NCBI GenBank assembly: GCA_041391125.1
Contig: JAWKON010000042.1
Location: forward strand, 11,731-75,730
Direction: 5' to 3'
Origin: JACKBC01 sp041391125
GTDB lineage: Bacteria; Chloroflexota; Anaerolineae; Caldilineales; Caldilineaceae
DNA: 64,000 nt
Both the position numbers and the translations under genes were made by a program. A model generated the notes under the pieces. It ran no database searches, had not been told where the DNA came from, and was given only the letters and a program-made list of their open reading frames with translations. Within the stretch, counting starts at the first letter, position 1; every line of letters starts with the position of its first letter. This document shows, in pieces, positions 53,831 to 62,200 of the stretch.

Positions 53831-56800
53831 TGGTGACCGCACACGAACCAAACCAGACCCGGACGAGCAAACTAATCCCTTAGATATGCAAGTGATCACG
53901 GCTGGGCAGAATGTTCAACACAGCATTTTGGTGACCGGTGACAACAACCAGGTGATTTTGGGAAGTGTGGCAACTCAACGCGGCTACCCAGAGCGCTCGC
54001 CACGCCTCAGAAGTGGCTCCCAGCCCCGGTATCCCTGCAAGAATACCACGTCTTTCTGGCCTCTCCGGGCGATGTGAATGAGGAACGCACTGGCCGTGCG
54101 GCGCTTTTTTGACCAGTACAATCGCACCGTGGCCAGACCCAACTTCGGCGTCCAGTTTACGGTCATTGACTGGGAGAACTATGCGACGGCGGGCGTGGGC
54201 AGACCGCAAGAGTTAATCGAATGGCAAACGCTCGCAAAATATCGGGGTTCGCTGGCGCTGGTCATCGGTCTCCATGAGGCAACGCTTTTGGCATCGCCGA
54301 CGGTGACCATGAGTCCGGCACGAGGCAGAATTTCGCTGGGCCATGCAGAACTATCTATGCACGGCTTCCCGAAATCAAGTGGTTCTTTCGCAAAATTGAG
54401 AGTTTTCGACGCCCTCCACCGATCCGGACAGATCCTGCGGTCGAGCAGTGGAAAAGGGTCCAAACCTTCAAAGCTAGCTTGGGTGACAAACGGAACAACA
54501 GGGGGACTTTCCGCCCCCCATTACAAAGAATTCACGGACCTGCAAAATTTCCGCGATGCATTGCAGGACGATCTGCTGCTCTTTGGCTCAATACCGCGGA
54601 ACGGCCGTGGGTGCAAATCTTGCCGCTGCTCGAATCTTCCGCCGTTGCCTCTACAACGCAACCCCCCGCTGCATATTATCAAGCCCTTTGTAATGACTTC
54701 AGTGGTTGGACACGTCGGCATCGACAATGACTGCTCGTTTCGCATTCCGCTGAGCGAGATGTACGTGCGGCTGCGCGTGATGATGGATGAGGACACAAGC
54801 GACGCCGACAGCGACTATGATGGCCGCCCGATTGACATTCAGGCGGCCCTTGCCCGCTACCAGAATCTAGTCATTGTGGGCGATCCGGGCAGCGGCAAGT
54901 CGACTTTCTGCGCTTTATTGCGTTGATGATTAAGGCGCCAAAAGGCGAACACGATCTAGACCTGGCCCAAGAGCGGCTCAACCTGTACCCCCGCCGATTC
55001 CCATCTTTGTCTCGCTTTGGGACCTGGCCGACTTTGCGCGCCAGCAGCCACAATCTACGGTGAAACTACCAGTCCTTCTCGAATTCATATGAGACCGGCT
55101 TGCGAGTATGGGTTGTAAACTCTCGAAAGAAGAGCTTAAAAACGTGGCTTGATGACGATGCCTTTGTATCCTGCTATTTGACGGTCTCGATGAAGTCCCA
55201 ACCGACATGGGCGTGCACTGTAAGTCGACTGGTCGAAAGCCGGTGTAACTGAATATCCGAAAAATCGCTATGCGATTACCTCACGCAACTGCTTCTACAC
55301 GGGCGACACCATCCTACGCGGTAACTTTGTGCGCTGCGATATTCAGCCCTTTCAACCAGACTGATCGGGCAGAATTTCTACGCAACTGGACCGCATTGCT
55401 TCTTCAAGACGGCTCCGGCTGATGTAGACCTTGCCCGGCAGCGACAGTGCTCGCACTTGGAATAACCTCACCGCCGCGGTGGAGTTGACAATGAACGCAT
55501 CCGTACCCAGCCGTCAACCCGCTTTGCTGACAGTGGTAGCCATTGTACACTGGAACCGCAAACGGCTTGCCTGAACAACGTGTCGGAGCTTATGATGAAT
55601 GTGTAGACGTGCTGCTGGGCCAGCGCAAAGAAGCCCAGCGAACGCAGATTAGTCCAAATGTACGTTTTAGACGAAGCTCAGGAAGATGCCAAACAGTTTG
55701 GACTGCAGTTGGGTGCGAAGTGCCTTGGTGAAATTGTTTTGCAGATCATGCTTAGTGGAGATGATGAGGAAGATCTCCAAACAGCAAGTCATTGAGTTGC
55801 TTTGCCCAGCGCTTTCGAGATCGGTTACAACCCAAGAACAGGCTGCTTATGAAGCCGAACGTTTTTTGGATTCACAGGAATTGTGATGGGCTTTCTAGTC
55901 AGTCGCTTGCGCCAGCAGTTGGTCGCTTTGTCCATCTTACATTTCCCGCGAATATCTGGCCGCCTGGAGCCTGGCCACTCAGGCAACAGTTGACGTCTTT
56001 AAGGGGATTCAGCCTCATCTGCGTGAGCAGAAATGGTTCGAATCACTGGTGCTACTCGGTGGCGAATGGGCCAGACGCCAGATGACATTCTCAATCAATA
56101 CATTACGTTTTTGTTGGAAAATCAGGGCAAAACCATCGGGGAACGAGCGCCAGTGGTTGCCCTTTGTACCAATATTATGGATGATATTGGTGACATTGCT
56201 CAGGTGGAGCCGACAACGCGCCAGCAATATGAAGCGACTCTGCAAGATACGCTCAACGCTTTTGACCGAACCTCTGGTGTAGCAGCCAAGACTCAGCTAG
56301 AAATCCTTGATGCCCTGGCCCATTTGGGCAACGCCGTCAAACCTCAACTGATGAATGCCACTCGTTCGGCTCATAGTGGGGTGCGTTCTAAAGCAATCGA
56401 ATCCCTCATTCCCCATCTGCCTGAAGACGATCTTCTTCACCAACTCACTTTACTCCAGGATCGGAGCTATGAGATCATTCGCATCTATGTTGCAAGTCTT
56501 CTCGGATCAAAACTCACTGCGGAACAATTTCTCTTTTGAGAAGCAAGAAGGTTACTTGGGCGTTAGGTGTCGCAGTCATTTTATAGTAGACAACATCCTC
56601 GTTGGTAAAACTGAGTTTGAACACCGTGTTTGGAAAAATCATAGAAAAGAGTGCCGAGTGTAATTCAGACGAACATACCCGCCTACGCTCGCTAAAACTT
56701 CTAGTGGAATTACCAGATAAGCAGATGCGACCACTTGGTCCATGCTCACCTGTTTGCTGAGCACAGTTCATATGCTACAGTTTGCATTGAGGCGCTCAGT

Positions 56801-57353
56801 ATACTTGTGGAGCACCGGAGGGCAGAAGAAGCCACTTGGTGCTTGGCCGAACGTCTGGCTGAGCGATGTATCAGTATCCTTCCAGTTCGTGTACATGCAC
56901 TCACGTTACTAGCGACGCATCGTAACGCAAAAATCTCCACCTGGTCTTGCTAGTCACGGATCGAGTACGATTCAAGTTCTAGGGTCCGCACTCATTCGTT
57001 TGCTCTGTTGAAGATGTATCGCCTCCGAGACTTCCACTTTGTGTCTAGCGACGCGCCTTCTTGACAACGCTCCAGACGGTGACGTGCGCCTACACGCACT
57101 AGAGTTGTTGGTCGAGCATCGTGGATTCTAGAGCCATCCACATGGTCTTTGGACGATACGACTGTCCGAATAATATGATACAAGATCCTACTGTCCGCCG
57201 ACGCGCCATTGAATTACTAGTGGCATACCGAGGGGAACAGTACTCCACTTGGTCCTTGCAGAACAGCTTTTTGACCGTGAATCCAAGCTCCATAGTTCGT
57301 CAACGCGGTTCCGGCAACCATTAAGAGAAAATGGAAAAACGCTAAGAGGATAG
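53831..57353 (+). pseudogene. STAND NTPase: DUF4062-NACHT-helical/HEAT repeat protein, heavily frameshifted
   Basis: GAAGGAAG precedes ATG 53831. Reconstructed order: a polar lead MQVITAGQNVQHSILVTGDN with a GDNNQV turn; EYHVFLASPGDVNEER then VRRFFDQYNRTVARPNFGVQ and DWENYATAGVGRPQELI, a DUF4062 domain (TIR-like); YQNLVIVGDPGSGKSTF (Walker A, about 54860-54910) and ILLFDGLDEVPTDMG (Walker B, 55180), a NACHT module; then helical repeats, clean at 56033-56539 (QLEILDALAHLGNAVKPQLM) and repeated ALELLVEHR/TWSLAERL units to a stop at 57351-57353. About 1170 codons with dozens of frame changes. NACHT proteins of this build act in antiphage defence or signalling; that role is inference. Confidence 0.7.
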
Positions 57354-57498
57354 CTTCAAACATAACGCTAACATTGGGTTTAGTCGAACTTTGAGCCTGG
57401 CTTATAGTCATGTCTTTAGATGGCACAGACCTCTATAGTGAAATCAATTTGACACGAATACCATATTGTGGTCATACTGGCATACAGAAGACAACCCG

Positions 57499-57548
57499 TT
57501 CACTTGGTTTCGATGCGGCTGCAAACTGATTGCAGCCTACTCAAGGCG
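57499..57548. repeat. Partial GATACG element
   Basis: CACTTGGTTTCGATGCGGC and GATTGCAGCCTACTCAAGGC resemble the right half of the GATACG family. The surrounding gap (57354-57638) shows nothing else I can identify. Confidence 0.65.
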
Positions 57549-57638
57549 TTTCCTAGTGGCTCCCCCAAAAGTACGGTTTTCTGTCTGATTTCACAATAGA
57601 CGGTACTTGCCTCACCCCCACCAACCGCCCATGCCCAT

Positions 57639-59021
57639 TCAACGCCTCCCGCTCCCGATGACCGGTCTGCGGTTCCGGCGCTTCACGGGTATGTTCTGCA
57701 GTGCCATCATGGGGTTGAGAAATTGCAGGTCGCGCTGCGGGGTGGGTGGTTCCAGACCGCGCAGCTTGAATTCGTCGAACATGGCGTAGTAGAGCTGGCT
57801 GGTCAGCGGCTTGGTGATCATGGGGTCGTCGGTCCAGACGGCCAGCTCATAGAGGAAGCTGGTGTCGCCATTGCCAAAGAAGTAGACATCCGGCGCCGGT
57901 TCGGCGGCCACCTGCGGATGTTTCACGGCCACTTCCAGCGCCGCCGCCCGCACCTCGTGGGGCGAATGGGCGTTGGCCACGTCAAACGGGATGAGGATGC
58001 GCACCAGACGGTCGCTCTTGGTGTAGGTGGTGACCGAGGTGGTCAAAAAGGTCTGGTTGGGGATGACCACCTCCACATTGTTCACCGTGTTGACCGTCAC
58101 CGAGCGGATGCCCATGTTGTTGACCACGCCCATCTGCCCCTCCACGCTCACAATGTCGCCCGGCCGCAGCGACTGCTCAAAGAGCAGCATCAAGCCGCTG
58201 ACCAGGTTGCCGATGATCTCCTTGGAGCCAAAGCCAATGCCCACCGACAGACCGCCGGTGGCAAAGGCCAGCATGGTCGAATCAAAGCCCAGAATGGCAA
58301 ACACAATGAGAATGCCAATCGAGATGAGCACATAGCGCCCCAGCGACAGCGACGCCTCCACCGTACCCGGATCCGCCGAGGTGTAGGGCGCAATTAGAAA
58401 GCGCAGCAGGTCTTTGACCACGCCGGAGCCGTCGTACCAGAAATAGAAACCCACGGTGGCAAAGAGCAGCGACCCCAGCGTAATCGGGTTGGTGAAGCCG
58501 TCCCAGATTTTGATATTGGCCAGCCGGTTCAGCGGCGCCAGGTTGTTGAGAAACCAGCCCGTCACAATCAGATAAAAGAGCGGCCCAATAAAGCGGCGGT
58601 GATAGCGCCGCATGGCGCGCTGACCCATCCGCCCCTCCAGCAGGCCAATAAAGAGCCGATAGCCCAGAATGGCCCACAGCAGCACGGCAAATTTGGAAAA
58701 GAGGCCGGACTGCCACTGGCGCGCAACAAAGAGCCGCTGCGCAATGTCCAGCCCGGCAATGCCCAGCAACGGCAGCGTCACCTGGTGGATCACCGAGACT
58801 TCGTATTGCAAATGGCGCTGCAGGCGACCGCTGAGCCGGTTGTTTACCCAGCTCTCCATACGCTGGCCCACCAGCCACCAGAGCGCCTGCGCCAGCAGCC
58901 ACGCCCCCAGCAGCACCAGCGCAAACGCGCTCAACTGGCGCTGCACCACAAAGCGCTCGCCAAATTGAAAAACCGAGTGAATCAGATCAAAGAGGACTTC
59001 GGTGTCGATGGTGTTTGACAT
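57639..59021 (-). CDS. Mechanosensitive ion channel (MscS family)
   Basis: ATG 59021-59019 with GGAG ten bases upstream is preferred over a longer frame whose first 60 residues come from word repeats. The 460-residue protein has several N-terminal helices (LSAFALVLLGAWLLAQALWW, FIGPLFYLIVTGWFLNNLAP, LGSLLFATVGFYFWYDG), then the pore helix and MscS beta domain: YVLISIGILIVFAILGFDST, FATGGLSVGIGFGSKEIIGN, LVSGLMLLFEQSLRPGDIVS, GIRSVTVNTVNNVEVVIPNQ. It opens under membrane tension to release solutes. The C-terminal DLQFLNPMMALQNIPVKRRN is not conserved. It lies 187 bases downstream of the four-domain binding lipoprotein on the same strand. Confidence 0.93.
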   Translation of the reverse strand: MSNTIDTEVLFDLIHSVFQFGERFVVQRQLSAFALVLLGAWLLAQALWWLVGQRMESWVNNRLSGRLQRHLQYEVSVIHQVTLPLLGIAGLDIAQRLFVARQWQSGLFSKFAVLLWAILGYRLFIGLLEGRMGQRAMRRYHRRFIGPLFYLIVTGWFLNNLAPLNRLANIKIWDGFTNPITLGSLLFATVGFYFWYDGSGVVKDLLRFLIAPYTSADPGTVEASLSLGRYVLISIGILIVFAILGFDSTMLAFATGGLSVGIGFGSKEIIGNLVSGLMLLFEQSLRPGDIVSVEGQMGVVNNMGIRSVTVNTVNNVEVVIPNQTFLTTSVTTYTKSDRLVRILIPFDVANAHSPHEVRAAALEVAVKHPQVAAEPAPDVYFFGNGDTSFLYELAVWTDDPMITKPLTSQLYYAMFDEFKLRGLEPPTPQRDLQFLNPMMALQNIPVKRRNRRPVIGSGRR

Positions 59022-59040
59022 GGGTGGCTCCAAAAGGTTG

Positions 59041-59207
59041 GGGAAGTGTGGCGGGTTGCGAGTAGCGGGTTGCGGGTACTGGTTGACTATCTGGTCGAGC
59101 GGCGTGTAGCTTTGTGGGTAAACATTGTCAACCCAGAAAGAAACAAGTAACTCAACCAGATCGTCGTTCAATACCCGCCACCCGCCACCCGCTACCCACA
59201 ACCCTCC
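59041..59207. repeat. GCGGGTTGCGAGTAGCGGG / CCCGCCACCCGCCACCCGC inverted array
   Basis: GCGGGTTGCGAGTAGCGGGT (59051-59070) and GGTTGCGGGTACTGG face AATACCCGCCACCCGCCACC (about 59170-59189) across a 90-base loop. It separates the two minus-strand genes and could be a transcript hairpin. Confidence 0.85.
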
Positions 59208-62200
59208 TCACGAATCACTATTATCTTTCGACGCTGCATTTTCGCTCCCGCCTTCATCCTCCGCCTCGTCCAGCGCATCCAAAATCAGGTTGACGCCGGC
59301 GGCGGGCGACAGTTCGGCGTCGAGCACTTGGGCATAAATCTCGTCGCCTAACGTGCGTAGGGGGGACAGGCGGGCGCTGGGCAGGACGATGGCGGTTTCC
59401 ACGGCTTGCGTCACAAAGGCGCGGATGGCGGAGTTTTGGGTCAGCTCGGCGGCGGTGCGGTTGGTGGGCGCCAGACCGGCCGTTTGCAGCCAGCGCGTCT
59501 GGTTCACTTCCGAGGTGGCGAATTCGGCAAAGGCCAGGGCGAGCTGCGTCTGCGCTTCGGTTTTGCCGGTGGGGAAGAGGAATGCATCCACCTGCAAAAG
59601 CGGGGCGGCGTTGCCCTTGGGACCGGCAGGCAGCGGCGCCACGCGCACGCGACCATCCAATGTTGCGCGCAGACCGGCCAGTAGTTCCGGCCCGGCCACC
59701 AGATAGGCGGCCTGCCCGGCGGCAAAGAGCGCCATCTGCTCCGCCGGGTCGGCGCTGAAGACCACGCCTGGCTTAGCGCGCGCCGCCTGCAGCCAGCCCA
59801 GCCACTCGGCATATCCATCCGGCTGCGCCGCCGCGCCTTCGCCCGGCGGCAACAGCTCGGCGCCAAAGGCAGCCATGCCCCAATAGGCCCCCTCAAAACT
59901 ATCATCCAAAATCACCATATGTTCGGGGCTGGCGTCGGCTAGTAGTTCATCCAGCGTCACCGCTGGGTTGCTGACCAGGTCGGCGTTGTAATAGAGCGCG
60001 GCCACGTGCATGGATTGCGGAATGCCGTAGAGCGCGTCCTGATGGGCCACGGCCTGGAGGGCTTTGGGCACATATTGGTCCAGCACGGTGTCATCCACCA
60101 GCGACATAATGGGGCGGATCAGGTCGCGTTGCGCCAGCTCGGCAATCAGCGCGCCGTTGGAGAGCACGGCGTCCGGCGCGGCGTCGTCGGCTTTGGCCTG
60201 GGCCAACTGGGCGGCTATCTGGTCGGGGGCCACATAGCGCAAATCCACCTGCACACCCGCACAATAGTCGCTGAACCATTCGGCAATGGCCTTCAGCGGA
60301 TTCGGCGCCGCCTCGCCCTCGTCAGCGCCCGCCGTGGCCGCGTCGCCTCCGGCCAGGCTGTGCCAGATTTGCAGCCGGTCACCGGCCTGACAGGCCAGCA
60401 CCGAGTCACCGGCATAAGCCACCACGTCCGGCGTGGGGGCCATGTCCACCTGCTCCACAAAGCGGGCGACGGCGGCGGCCGGTTCGGCCCCCTCCTCCAG
60501 CACGCGTTCGTATAGGCGGTCGCCCTTTTCAAAGAGCACCATAGCTTCCGGACGCGCCGGCATGGGCGCCGCCACCTGAGCCTGGCTCATGAACGAGTTG
60601 ATCTCGGCGTCGTCGGCTTGCGCAATGGCCAGCAGATTGGCCGAAACCTGGTGCGCATTTTCCACCACCATTGCCTGGCTTTCGGCGGCGGTGGCAAATT
60701 CGGCAAAGCGCAGCGCCATGCGCGTCTGCTCTTCGCTGACCGTGGCCGGGAAGAGGAACGCCTCCACCGTCAAAAAGGGGCTGGGGTCGCCATCGGGCCC
60801 GGCGGGCAGCGGCGCCACCGCAATGCGCGACTCGGCCTCGGTATCGCCGTTGAGCTCGGCGCGCAGCCCCACCAGCTCATCCGCCCCGGCCACCAGATAG
60901 GCAGCATTGCCCGAGGCAAAGAGTTCGCGCAGCCGGGCCTGGTTGGCGCTCATGATGATGCCGGGGTTGTGGCTGGCGTCCTGCAACCAGCGCAACCACT
61001 CCACCAACCCGGTCTGCTCCAGTTGCAGCGCAATGCCGCCGGCATCGCCTTTATCCTCCACCGGTTGGCGGCCAAAGGCCAGCACGCCCCAAAACGCGCC
61101 CTCAAAGCTGCTGTTGAGCGCCAACGGTTCAGCGCGTGAAGCATCGGCAAAGAGCGCCTGCAGCGAAGTTGGCGGTGCGCTGACCAGATCCGTATTGACA
61201 TAGAGCGCCATGGTGTTTACCGTGTAGGGCAGTCCGTAGAGCGATTCTTTGTAGGTCAGCCCGCGGATCGATTCGGGCAGATAGGGGATGAGGCTGGCGT
61301 TGGTCACCCACGGCGTCACCGGTTTGATCAGCCGCTCGTCGCTGAGCGGCACCACCAGATCGTGGGGGGCCAGGAAGAGATCGGGCGTGCGTTCACCGGC
61401 CAGGGCTGGCGCGCCGCCATCGCTCTGCACGGCCAAGGGGCCGGAGACCGCGGCCAGGCGGCCCGGCAGTTCGTCGGCGGCCACATATTCAATGTCAATC
61501 TGCACGTCCGGGCAGATGCGGGCAAAGTCGGCCACGATCTGCTCCAGCGTGGCGGCGTCGACGCCTTGCCCGCTGTGCCAGAGCAGCAGCCGTCCGGCTT
61601 CGGTGCAGCTTTGTGCCTCCATGGGCAGCGGATTGTCCGGCGCGGTCTCGGCCACCGATTGGATAAAGGTGGTGAAATCGGCCAGCGTCTCGGTGGCGTC
61701 GCTGTTCTGCTCCAACACTTTCTCATAAATGGTGTTGCCCAGATCGCGAATCACGCGCATCTGCGGGCGATTGGGTGAAATCACGGCGGTTTTGGCCTGC
61801 TCTAAAAAGCCGGCCACAGCCGGGTGCGCGTCCACATCGGTGACGTTAATATTGGCGGGGGCCAGCTCGGCCAAATCCATGAGCATATCCTGGCTTTCCA
61901 CATCGGTGGTAAAGCGGGCAAAGGCCAGCGCCGCCGCCATTTCATGTTCTTCCAACGTGGGGTTGAGCACAAAGCCATCCACCTGCAACAGCGGACCGGA
62001 GACGCCCTCCGGACCGGCGGGCAGCGGCGCCACGCGCGGCACATCTGACCCCAACGCGGCTTGCAGATCGCGCAGGGCGGCGCGTTGGCCCACCAAGAAG
62101 GCCGCCTCGCCGGTGGCAAAGAGCCGTTCGGCCTCGGCCTGCGAACGGGTCAGCAGCACGCCGGGGCGGTCGCGCGCCGCTTGCAGCCACTCCATCCATT

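Noticed and set aside
57639..59201. Longer MscS start at 59201 (MWVAGGGWRV)
   Set aside because: The extra 60 residues are translated from the GGGTGGC word array and its loop; ATG 59021 has a ribosome site and begins where MscS homologues do.
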